Of a stretch of 64,000 bases of DNA, positions 36,707 to 47,105 are shown one piece after another; position 1 is the stretch's first letter, and each line of letters opens with the position of its first letter. The translations under genes and the position numbers were made by a program. Location of the stretch: contig MU405234.1 in assembly GCA_022836615.1 (NCBI GenBank), positions 62,001 through 126,000 on the forward strand, written 5' to 3'. The notes under the pieces were generated by a model that did not search any database, was not told where the DNA came from, and saw only the letters and a program-made list of their open reading frames with translations. The stretch is from Annulohypoxylon bovei var. microspora. Taxonomy: Eukaryota; Ascomycota; Sordariomycetes; Xylariales; Hypoxylaceae.

Positions 36707-39700
36707 ATGTCATCCAAACAAGGGAAGAGTTCAGCTGTGCCAAAATTCGGTTCTTTCAAGCCAAAATCAGAGACAACTCAAAGTCAACCGAATAATGAAG
36801 ACGATGGATCAAGGCAACATGATGAACACCATGTTTCTCGGAAAGAAAGCGGCCACTATTCATTAGCAGATAGATCCCATCAAACTGATAATGCTCGTAC
36901 TCACAAAATCTCGCATCATCCATCCCCGTTGGAACAAGCAAGGGATGCGCTATTTATTTATGACAAGCGAGGTGATTCCTTAATTAGGAGATACGGCGGT
37001 ATCAACCGTCGCGATGTTCCCAACTACCGCCGATATGGGTTCGGTCGTATTCTTGGAGTTGACGGTTATATGAGAGTCGATCGTACTAAGAGCCACGATG
37101 AGTTCTTCATACTAGGTCACCATGAAACCCGTTCTCTGCTCAGTAGCGACAAGAAGACCCTCTTAGCCAAGGGTCTCCATAAATCTCGACCTGTCAGGGT
37201 TCGACGGGAGCCATCACAAAGGGTGACAGAGTCGGAGGATTTTGTGCCCCTTAGGTCTTCGAAAAAACGAAAGCGAGCTGGTTCTGAGCCGGAGGATTCT
37301 TCAGGTGAGGAAGGGCAATCGTATAGGTCAATCTATGGGAAAAGCAAAGATCACGAGCATTCCGATAGTGACGTGGACTATGCTAGTGACACGTCCGCAG
37401 ACTCGAGGGATATTGGGATCGATGATCCTATGAACTTAAAGACTGTCGAGTTATCTAGGAAAGTACGAGACCATCCGGAAGATATCGATGCTTGGTTCGA
37501 GCTGGTTGATCATCAAGATAATCTTCTGCGAGTAAGCGGTCACGATGAGCGTCATCCCACCACGGCAGAAGTCAAAAGCTTTGCTGATATCAAATTGTCG
37601 ATGCTTGAGCAAGCGTACTCTCACGCAACTACTAACCCGCAACGAGAGAAATTACAGTTACAAATAATGCGAGAAGGTTCTAAGATATGGGACGCCAAGG
37701 CTCTTACAAAAAGGTGGAATGAAGCTCTCGAGAAACACGGAACTAGTTTTGACTTGTGGAGGGAGTATACAAACTTCCAGCAAACGAGACTATCAACGTT
37801 TCAGTATGAGAAAATTAAGCAACTTTATGTTGAGCGATTGCGGTACTTGGAATTAGAGGCTTCGACTAAAGAACCTCGGTCAGATCGCATCCAACTCTAT
37901 GAACATATGATCTATGTATTTCTCAGAGCAACACGCTTCATTTCAGATGCCGGGTATAAGGAACTTGCTACAGCAGCATGGCAAGCCACGCTGGAATTGA
38001 CCTTCGCACGCCCCTCGACTTTACCAGAGCAATCGAAGATCGAAGTACCACCTAGCTTCCAGGATTTTTGGGAGAGCGAAGTGCCGCGGATAGGAGAGGA
38101 ATCGGCTCAGGGATGGGCAACGTTTGAGCAGAATGGTGGGACACAAGAACCTCCCGAGCCTAAAGGTTTAGACAAATTGACATCTCCAAGTACTCGAGAT
38201 GGGTATAAAGCATGGTCGATCATCGAACAACACAAGGCTCGAGTAGCTACAAATCCTGCTCGCACCTTGGATGATGGAGCAGAGGACGATCCATTTCGAC
38301 TCGTCATGTTCGCCGATATCCAGGATATACTTTTGTATCTTCCGGTTGAAATTATTCCTAATATTCAGGATCAATTACTAGATGCATTCTTGATATTTTG
38401 TCAGTTGCCTCCGGCACACTGTTCTAGCGGTATCGTCCAAGACATGGTTCTAGATGATTTCCTTATTCGCAGTCCAGCGAAACTCATCATCGCAGGGGCC
38501 TCGCCGGATCCTGTCACGAATTCCGAAGAGCAAAATAAGAAGCCGCCAGAGTTTTCGCACGATTATCAGCGGATGGCCACTACACCGGACGTCCTCTTTC
38601 CAATGCCTCATTGGTTTAAGAGCATGAAGAAGATTCGAGATGAAGTTCCTGCTGATCAATACGGGTGGATTTCGGTCACATTAAAGCAGCTCGTCCGAAC
38701 ATTCGGGGCCCGCGAGCTTGCCCCATACTACCTCTCTTTCGAGTCAATTAACGACCCGGGAAATGAGAAGAAAACGGCCAAGGCACTGCTAAAGCAGGAC
38801 TCAGCAAATGTCGTTTTATATCGAGGCTACTCGATACTTGAATGGACAAAGGGTAACAAGGACGTCGCTCGCAATACTCTTGCTGCTGCGATGGGCTTAA
38901 CAGCAATCTCAGCTCACGATAAGCTTTCCTTAGGTATTGCTGCAGCGTGGTTGGATGTCGAAGATTGCAATTTGACTAAGGGGGCACTTCAGTTATGTGC
39001 CTTGTCAAGTGATAATTCTTCTGCAACATCAATACTACAAAGTCCATCTGCCTCGACAACCCAAATACTGAAGACTCGACAGTTTTTGTCGTCAAATCGT
39101 GACTATTTGTTGTCGTCGGGTGATGTCGAGAATGCCGTTGTCTATGCCGGAGGCTTGGCGTTACTTGAATATTTGACACAGCAAAGTAATAAAGAACCTT
39201 CTAGTGGAAGCCAAGGAGACATATGGTCTGCCATTTCTAGTATTTCGACTTGTTCAGACGAATTAGTTGCCCGTAATCTAGGGAATAGTTCCTCTCATGA
39301 GCGACTTCTTCAGTTTGCTGTTCGCTTGCTGTACTATCATGCTAGTCAAGGGTAAGTCGTCAATTCCAGGCATTCATGTTAAATACGTACTAATACATCA
39401 TTCATATGTAGGCCTTTCAGACCCGGGTTTCTACGCGAGCAGCTTACGAAGTACATCAACTTCTTCCCCCAAAACACCATCTTCCTCAGCCTATTTGCAT
39501 GGAGAGAAGCACGTCTAAGTATTGACGACAGAGTGCGCTCTATCCTCGACAAAGTCGTCCTTGTCGAGCCTCACGATTGTGTTAGTAGTCGAGTGTTCGC
39601 CATCCACCATGAGTCCCGTACTGGAAATATACACTCTACACGAGCAGCATTTGAGCACGCTCTCAAGAACGAGGCGTGCAAGAACCATCCGGGCCTATGG

Positions 39701-39967
39701 ATATCGTATATCAGATTCTGCTACGACAACAAGGTACTCAGATCCAAGGCCAAAAGTGTGTTTTATCGAGCACTCCAACGTTGTCCCTGGTCGAAGGAAA
39801 TTTTCATGGAGGCATTTGCCACGCTGGTCAGAGACATGGATTCTTCGGAACTTAGATCAGTCTACAATACTCTATGCGAGAAAGGATTGAGAGTACATGT
39901 AGAGATGGAGGAGTTTGTGGAGAAGTGGCGTAGGGAGCAGAAGGAGAGGGATAAGACCAGAAGATAA
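36707..39967 (+). CDS. nrde2: NRDE-2 family nuclear RNA surveillance protein
   Basis: Nuclear protein of the NRDE2/Nrl1 family, which works with the Mtr4-type helicase and splicing factors in RNA surveillance and heterochromatin-linked silencing. Two exons: 36707-39351 and 39412-39967, with a GTAAGT..GTAG intron; phases join and the protein is 1066 aa. The N-terminal 250 residues are charged and Ser-rich, with the conserved block FIYDKRGDSLIRRYGGINR and YRRYGFGRILGVDG. The HAT/TPR-like NRDE-2 core starts near 250 (LSRKVRDHPEDIDAWFELVD) and continues through KALTKRWNEALEKHGTSFDL. C-terminal half-TPRs such as RAAFEHALKNEACKNHPGLW and VFYRALQRCPWSKEIFMEAF close the protein. Context with neighbours is not informative. 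Confidence 0.93.
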
Positions 39968-40603
39968 GTGTTCTCGGCTTAGGAGTAATACTCGTAAAAT
40001 CACCTCCCCTTGATGAAGCACAGATACTTGATAACAAATAATCAATTACTCCATATATCTTGGAATCAACGAAGATATGTCAAGTAGGGTAGTAGATAGA
40101 CTATATACACGACTATCGTCGAAAGGGGTGCTTATATACAGCAGTGACAACAATTAGGTAGGACCACTAGGCCCTATCCGAAAGAAAGGGGGTACTATGG
40201 ACAGCAACCTCGCACAAGTTCATTCTATCCTGCTCCTGTCCAGAACAGGATCCCAAAATAATGCGGGAAAAAAGGAGAAAACGAAGGAAACCCAGACGCA
40301 ATGCAACCTTGAATATGCCAACGGCCGGTAGCCAACATGCAAACGACCAAACCTCAAAGGGGGGTCGAAGTCTGAATAAGACAGAAGAGAAGGGTAGGGG
40401 TATGTATGTACGAGCGATAAAGCGACCGATCCTAGACACCGAATTCCGTAGACAACCTCAAACACCCCCAACGCCGGGAGATGATGGGCAATAAACAAAT
40501 TGAGTCAAAGACAAATCCAACGAAGGTACGAACTGAACCGAATCAGATCGAACGTAGAGCAGCGGCAACACCTCGCAGCCAAGCATCATCACCTCACCTC
40601 CCC
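39968..40603. other. Convergent intergenic region, no gene seen
   Basis: About 0.64 kb between the 3' end of NRDE2 and the 3' end of the GH64 gene; expected terminators only. Small frames on both strands are not credible genes. Confidence 0.4.
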
Positions 40604-41884
40604 TCAGTTCCCGATATGCAACGCCTTCTTCAGCGACCCGAACCAGCTCTTCAGCTTATCCCAGATCCCGGACAGCTTGCCGCCGGTCCCCGTATCCCCA
40701 TCCTTCTCCTTGCCGCCGCCGTTCGCCGGGGCGTTGCTCGCGGGCCCGCCCAGCGTGACCGTCAGCAGCTTGGGGCTGCCGTCGAACACGGTGCCGGCGG
40801 GGTCGGGCTGCGTGGCGCCGGAGGGCACGACGTCGTCGTACGGGAAGGCGTAGCCGCGGCCGTCGATGTTGGTGGCGTGGACGATGCGCGCGTAGTGGTT
40901 CGTCGGCGTCGCCGTGTAGTATTCCGCGACCTGCTCGCCGTCGGGCTGCTGCGCGTTGCTCAGCAGCGTCGAGCGGTTGAACGCGGCCGCGATGCGGGCG
41001 CCCAGCGCGCCCATCTCGTCGGCGGACGCGGAGGGGTAGTTGCCGAAGGGCCCGGTGGAGCAGGAGAAGATGTCGCCGGCGGAGGGGCGGGCGAAGGAGC
41101 CGACGTCGGCGAAGGTGAGGGCGTCGTTCTGCACGCGCGCCGCCACGCTGCCCCACGACGCCTGGGTGTCGATGGTCAGGTCGGCGGCGGCGTACTTGGT
41201 CCACACCTGGTCGATGTACGCGTCGAAGTAGCCGTCGAACAGGGTGCTGTCGGCGACGCGGCCGCTGTTGGGGCTCAGCGCGCGCAGCACGTGGCCGTCG
41301 GCCGCCTTGACGATCAGCTTGTCCCAGCCGGCGCCGTCGCTCGCGTTCTGCTGCGTCAGCTGGTCGACGACGGTGGCCAGGCCGCCCGCCGGCATGCCCT
41401 GCACCGTCTGCGTCGCGCCCGCGGTGTTGACGAGCTGCAGGGCGACGGGGATCGGCGGCACGAAGTCGACGTAGCTGATGTTGACGAACAGCTGGTCGGT
41501 GTTGTACGTGAACTCGGCGAAGCCCCAGTCGATGTTGTAGTTGGGGTCGGCCGTGTTGGTCACGCTCGGCTCGACGATGGCCGGGCCCGGGTTCACCAGG
41601 AACGTCAGCTTGCTGCTGCCGGTGCTGAACCAGATGCGGCCGCCGGCGATCTGCGGGATCGTTACCGTGGTCGTGGACCCGGCCGCGCCCAGCGGGATGG
41701 CGATGTCTTCGGTCAGATCCGTCTGGGTCGCCGAGGGGTTGGCGGGCCGGTACACGGTCTTGCCATCGGACTGGATGAACAGGGGCACGTTGTTGCTGTT
41801 GATGTCGAGGCCGTTGATGTACGCGTAGGCCTCGGACGAGCCCGTGTTATTCACGATGGCTATATCGGTCGTGGGGTTCGTCAT
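40604..41884 (-). CDS. GH64 family beta-1,3-glucanase
   Basis: Intronless 426-aa protein of glycoside hydrolase family 64, predicted to cleave beta-1,3-glucan. GH64 enzymes have a thaumatin-like barrel and use an Asp and a Glu. Family landmarks: DIAIVNNTGSSEAYAYINGL at the N-terminus, then IAGGRIWFSTGSSKLTFLVN, GPAIVEPSVTNTADPNYNID with WGFAEFTYN. Later come LRALSPNSGR, KYAAADLTIDTQASWGSV and FSCSTGPFGNYPSASADEMG. It lacks an N-terminal signal peptide, as do many fungal members. An extra Gly-rich linker and amphipathic end (WDKLKSWFGSLKKALHIG) follow residue 390. The codons are extremely GC-rich, which also opens a spurious 485-codon frame on the opposite strand. A GH16 gene lies 2.6 kb away on the same strand. 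Confidence 0.9.
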   Translation of the reverse strand: MTNPTTDIAIVNNTGSSEAYAYINGLDINSNNVPLFIQSDGKTVYRPANPSATQTDLTEDIAIPLGAAGSTTTVTIPQIAGGRIWFSTGSSKLTFLVNPGPAIVEPSVTNTADPNYNIDWGFAEFTYNTDQLFVNISYVDFVPPIPVALQLVNTAGATQTVQGMPAGGLATVVDQLTQQNASDGAGWDKLIVKAADGHVLRALSPNSGRVADSTLFDGYFDAYIDQVWTKYAAADLTIDTQASWGSVAARVQNDALTFADVGSFARPSAGDIFSCSTGPFGNYPSASADEMGALGARIAAAFNRSTLLSNAQQPDGEQVAEYYTATPTNHYARIVHATNIDGRGYAFPYDDVVPSGATQPDPAGTVFDGSPKLLTVTLGGPASNAPANGGGKEKDGDTGTGGKLSGIWDKLKSWFGSLKKALHIGN

Positions 41885-42229
41885 CTTGACTGGTTTTTCT
41901 TCTTCGAGTGTTTCCGAATGCCTATTACCAATACCTAATAAAGAGCGAATAGTTCATGAGAAAATCATAGAAGACTAGAACCGATAGGCAAGTTGGGATG
42001 AAGTCAAACAGCCTCAAAAACGAGTGGAACTCCTCTGATTTTTAAGGTGAAATCGTCCTAGTAACAAGTCTCTAGGGATGCAAAAGTTCCAACGCTGGTG
42101 GGAAGAACTTGCGAGCATGTGCTCCACGATTCCTTGTTGGAGGGTGCAACCTGTGACCTTTGAGAAGCAGAGTCGTAGAACATTAGGGAGAGAGGAAAAC
42201 CAACCGACTTTATGATAGTTAATGCTGTA

Positions 42230-42252
42230 TACCTACCTACCTACCTACCTAC
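42230..42252. repeat. ACCT tetranucleotide microsatellite
   Basis: Five to six tandem copies of ACCT ending in ACGTAAG; same word family as the scattered ACCTAGGTA motifs of the window. Seen directly. Confidence 0.75.
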
Positions 42253-43171
42253 GTAAGATGAGAACCGATTGCTCAATCAACGGTCCTATACGGTAGGGCT
42301 TGTGAGCCATGCCTAAGATCATTTGATATCTACCAAGTTACCCAAGGCCCGTCCGCGGGTACCTGGAGTAGCTTCATGGTCAGTGGATACTTGGATTACA
42401 CGGACGATGCCTTTTGCTTAGGCTACTTGGCAGACAGATTACCAAGTTTTCGTAAGGGAGAGACATCATGTGTTGAGTATGTGACAAAATTCATGTGATA
42501 AGTGATTTGAACCAAGAGAGCGTTCTAAATAGGGTCGCAGCAGTAAATAGCACAGCCCCTTCAAGCCACTGGTGCAGAGAGCATGAAAGGACATTCGAGT
42601 TACCCGAGAGTAGGGTACTAAAAATTGGAAAGATCTTCGCGGCGAATGGACGGTACGTCAAGTTATCCTGATTAGTTAGCCATCTGTATCCCTAGCTGAT
42701 GGACAGCTGATGAGGCAAGGGCATGGCGGTGAATATACTACAGCTGAGGGATACAAAGGAAGATGTGTGAAAGAATATGGAGAAGAGTATGGAACATGAA
42801 GAATGACGTCTCGTCCAAGAAAAATCCTTGATTAAGAGGGTCATCGACCCTGTCGGGCGGTAAAGGGGGTAAAGCAGAGGGCCGCATAATTGCAAAAGGC
42901 TTGGAGAGCTGTTTCATTCCGGGGAGCCAATAACTGCTTGTCAAACAGGTTTATGTGGTGGACACGCGCATTTGTGTCTCGGAGGTTACAGCGAAAGGAG
43001 AAATGCGGCGATGGCAGGCGGTGGATGTTCCGGGGTTTGAAAATCGTCGGCCCGTGCCCGGCCGCCCACGTTAAGCTTAATACCTTCTGCTGCTTCTGGT
43101 ATGTACGTAAGAGAAATACGGAGAGGCCGTCATGGGTTTCCGTTGTACAGATGCGTAAGGCTGCGGCCGAT

Positions 43172-43198
43172 ACACAAGATACACGAGATACACGAGAT
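43172..43198. repeat. ACACGAGAT tandem repeat, three copies
   Basis: Three adjacent 9-bp units, the first with A in place of G at position 5. Intergenic. Confidence 0.75.
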
Positions 43199-44503
43199 TC
43201 TTCGGGTATCTGACATGTTTATAGGTCTATTATGACGGGTCTATAACTAGGTACTAAAACTACCTAGTGAATATCCATCCATAATTAAAGAGCCAACAAT
43301 AGAATAATCATAGTCAAATAGCCAATAGGGGGGTATATTATCACAAGCCATTTCATTTCGATCTCGAGTTTCAAGTACCTAGTATCTATTCAAGATCTAT
43401 CGGCACAATCCTTTAAAAAAGTAGCCGAAGGAGATGTGGCGTAACGCCCTGTCTCTCAAATCTCCACGATCCATCCCATTCGATCGATCAACTCTCCGAA
43501 CCGTCAATTATCAACACAGTCCAGTTAAATCTATAAAAAAAGCCCCCCCTACCCCCCCTCTTTCCCCAATGACGTCCCCCCTTTAACATGACCACGCGCA
43601 GATGGGGTATGGAGAGGAGAGCTCCCCGATCGGGCAGGTGGAGAGCCGTGCCACGCAATCTGACTGGCAAACCTAAATATGAACTCTATATTCCAAAGTC
43701 TAACTAAACCCCAAGTCTCTCCCTTCCTCTTTTCCTTCCTTACTAACATAGACACTTCTCCGCGCCCGGGTGACCCGCCCCGAGGTGGTGGTGTGCGGGC
43801 TCCGCTCTTGGCTCTGCATTTCCCTCCTCTCCAACAACCGTGAGCGAGTGTGTCACGGCACACCAGCCTTACTGGCTCGGCCGAGGGGGCTTAATTCGCG
43901 AAACTAAGGGTCTGAGCTGTGTCACCAGGCACTAGAAGATCGGCAAGCTTAGGTTCCTCCCGTTTCTAGTTGCGCACATCTACGCCGCATCACGAGACGT
44001 TGCTTTAGAAGGGAGGATGCGAGACACATTTTTTTTCTCCCTTTAATTTCTTCTAGATCGTATGATTGAAAGAAACTGGCTCTATATTTAACCTTCCTTG
44101 ATTTTGGACGTATGGAAAGTCTCTTGCATATTGAACGGGGCTAACAATGTATTTCCTACTGTTCAAAACCTTGTGCTCTTTCATATCCTAGGGTGTAGTT
44201 GATGTAAACGTGCTAAAATTGTAATACAGACCACAATCTGATCTTCCATGAAGCCCCCCGGGTATCTAACCTGGCTCTGGAAGAAGCAGAAAATAAATAA
44301 ATACACACGAATGTGAGTTGATAACTGACTTGTTCCTTGTTCCTTGTTCCTGTCCTCGCGCGACTCCGAAGGATATCATAAACCAGAAGCAACATGTAAA
44401 CTCCCATCATAAACAGTATGCTAAAAACACGCTTGCCTGATTCATCTTCATTCAAATCACATTTCGTTTTCCATCACAACACGAACTCCTGAATAGCCAC
44501 CTT

Positions 44504-45694
44504 TCACAGCCTAGCCATCCACGTACTAGTTGCCAGGGCCGCAGCAAATAGGGGTAACCGCCACTGCCTCGATCTTCCGGTATTATTTTCATGGTATGTC
44601 GTTTGGTTAGGCGTCATGTTATTATCGTTGCTAAAGAAGAACGTAGCATTATTCTCCGGGATGGCGCAAATCGCCGTGGGAGCTGACGGGTCTTTGCAAC
44701 GCATCTTATAGTCGTCCTGTCTTGATTCTAGAGATGAATTGAAATATGCCTTTACGTAGCTGATAGTAGTGGTAGCGTCTGTCTTCGGTGGCCCTTGCGA
44801 CCAGCCGACGTTGCCATTGCTCCAGTGCGACACTTGTAAGTTTCCGGCAGTCGATGGCACCCCAGTTCCATTCATCTCGGCTAGTAGCTCGGCGTCCGCG
44901 TAAAATAGCACTCGGTCGGGTAGAAAGTCAATTCGATACTCGTGAAACGCTGCTGTAGGGTCGAATGGTAAGTTGACTTTTCTGAAATCATCGGTTTTCG
45001 AAGCGTCAAACCCGGCGTTTTTGGACTCCTGAGACTGCAGGACGAGATTAACAGGGAAGGTGTTGTTGTTTCTGTTGAATTCTGACGACAAGAACTCTAT
45101 GTCAATTTCTTGGGTATCGTTCATATACTAATCAATCAAAATACGGTTAGTAAATCATTTGTCTTTCCCTACCACTTCATCATCTTAGATGGCTTCTCCG
45201 CGAAAGGTGTTGCTCACCCAGAAGAAAGCACTACATGTTCCTGGAATATCAGTGACCTTGATACCTGCCCTGAATGTTCCATGGAAGTAATGGATGTCCG
45301 TTGTAGAAACATCGGCACCAGTGACCATGCCGTCCTGAATTTCGCTGCTGACCACTAGGTTGAGACCGGCGTCGCCTCCTTTAGTCCCAGACTCCCCAAA
45401 CACTTGTTCGTTTGCAATATTGTTTGATATCACGTTTTGAGGTGTGTATGATTCGCCATAGGGACCTCGCGCAACCTCGCTAGACATGTTAAAGTCTTGC
45501 CGTGCCCACCCATATTCGCCGTAATTTTGAGGCCCGTCTGTGATATCCAAGTGGACGAAGTCGCTCTCTAATATGTCTGTAAAGAAGTATCTCTTGCTGT
45601 CAGAGGGCGTTATTATCGAGTATCCGCACTCGCAGTTAGCCAGTACGAGATTGGTGAGGATAGAAATAGAAGCCAGGACCCGAAGAGAAGCCAT
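44504..45694 (-). CDS. GH16 family endo-beta-glucanase/transglycosylase, secreted, possibly GPI-anchored
   Basis: Predicted secreted glucan hydrolase or transglycosylase acting on beta-1,3(4)-glucan in the cell wall or substrate. Two exons on the minus strand: 45694-45218 and 45127-44504, with GTGAGC..ATTAG, 90 nt, phase 0; 366 aa. Start chosen at MASLRVLASISILTNLVLAN, a clear signal peptide; an upstream in-frame frame to 45724 would bury it. The catalytic motif EIDIE lies at residues 166-170 (nucleophile, assisting Asp and acid/base Glu all present) directly after the splice, in FFWYMNDTQEIDIEFLSSEF. Later family motifs are HEYRIDFLPDRVLFYAD and VSHWSNGNVGWSQGPP. The C-terminus has several NxT/S sites and ends in LPLFAAALATSTWMARL, a hydrophobic tail consistent with a GPI signal. 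Substrate class is not resolved. Confidence 0.9.
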
Positions 45695-47105
45695 CGTGTA
45701 GTAGAGTATTCGCGGATGCATCACAGTACAGGAGGAGCACAGTTCGTGTAGCTGTCGGCTGAGTACCTAGGATACCGGCGCAATGTGACAGAAGCAAGGG
45801 ATGTCGTATACGAAGATTTGAGCAAAGGAGTGATCTCGAGAAAGCAAATGACCGAGGCAAAAATGAGCGTATCTAATGAGCTGAATCTTTCTAGCTTCCT
45901 ATGTTGGTGTGAGACAAATTACACTAAGCAAATGAGCGGCTGTAAACAACATCCCAAAATAGAAAGAAAAACACTTCAATGTTTGATGGAAGTTGTGAGG
46001 ACAACCACCGCCAATGATGGGAAGGAGAAATGTCATGGTTAGAAACCGGTGTCCCTAGATATGCAGCCAGGAACGACTGGCCGTCGAGGGGATATTACCC
46101 TTCATATTTAAAGTAGTTGTTCTCTTGATTTGCCTCCAGTCATACGTTTTATGTAAAGAGGCTTGCAGGAAAGAGCCGACGCTTCGGGTACCTGCAGCGC
46201 GCCGATAGGAAAGGGACATCATGGCTTCACTATGTATGTATATGTAGGTATATGTACCCCTGACAATTTCACAAGCAAGGGATCATTCTCATTCTCGTTC
46301 TCGTTCTAGTTATTACACCTACCTACCTAGGTAGACATCGATGCTCACGAAATCGCTGGACACACATATCACAAGGTTTTTTTTTGATAGCGGAGAAGTG
46401 ATTTATTGAATTTCTGACGCGTGTTGTAGTATCTATAACTCGAAATGAACCACTTCCTATCGAACTGATTAATCAATCTGTTGTGTCATGTTTTCCGATT
46501 TGCCAGGCTCAAGTTTCCATCCCGAGATTCAAGTTTGCCGGCTCTATTGCATGACATGATAAGAAGATTTAAGGAAAACGAGTTGTAGGAAGGAAAGACG
46601 AAGAACTTAAGTTGAATGTGGACGAGCGAGTGCAAGGAAATTGGAGAATAAAAAGACGGCCGGTATTGTGGAACAAGGTATCTGTCGACGACGAAGAACT
46701 GGAAGAAAACGTTGAGAAAAACGCAACAGCGGCATTAAAAGTAGGATAAGTGCGCCGTAGCTAATAGAACAGAGAGGAAAAGAAGCTTCAATCATGGACC
46801 AGCCAGCCAACTGCATCAGACATTATATCGCGCGTACCACGCAACAGTTGCCCCCCCTTCCACTGGTCACCGAGAGAGCCGCCCTATTCCAGGACCCCCA
46901 TTCCGGTAACGTGAGATGCAGACGTCGGATGCAAACACTATGAAAAGTAACGAATTCCCGTAAAACCCCCCCCGCGCCGGTCCATTCCAAAATTGAGAGA
47001 AAATCAAGCGCGAACGTAGGAGGTATATGCCATTAAGACTCTCCCACCCCCGCCCCCCATTATTAGAGGAAGAACAAAGAAAATCGTAAGCCTCGTAAAT
47101 AGTAT
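45695..47105. other. Intergenic between GH16 and C2H2 factor genes
   Basis: About 1.4 kb between same-strand genes, with no credible gene. It includes the GH16 promoter and an ACCTACCTACCTAGGTAG word at about 46319-46336. A poly-C tract around 46967-46975 and CT/CG-rich DNA lie before the transcription factor's 3' end. Confidence 0.45.

Larger units (their letters stand above)
41885..44503. other. Intergenic between GH64 and GH16 genes
   Basis: About 2.6 kb between same-strand genes, no gene recognised. It contains an ACCT microsatellite at 42230-42252, an ACACGAGAT 9-bp tandem at 43172-43198 and a CT-rich tract near 43540-43570. It should hold the GH64 promoter. Confidence 0.45.

Noticed and set aside
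40481..41938. 485-codon open frame on the plus strand opposite GH64
   Set aside because: Its composition is the mirror of GC-rich codons of the real GH64 gene (Arg/Ala/Gly/Val-rich, low complexity) with no domain; the minus-strand frame has full GH64 motifs.
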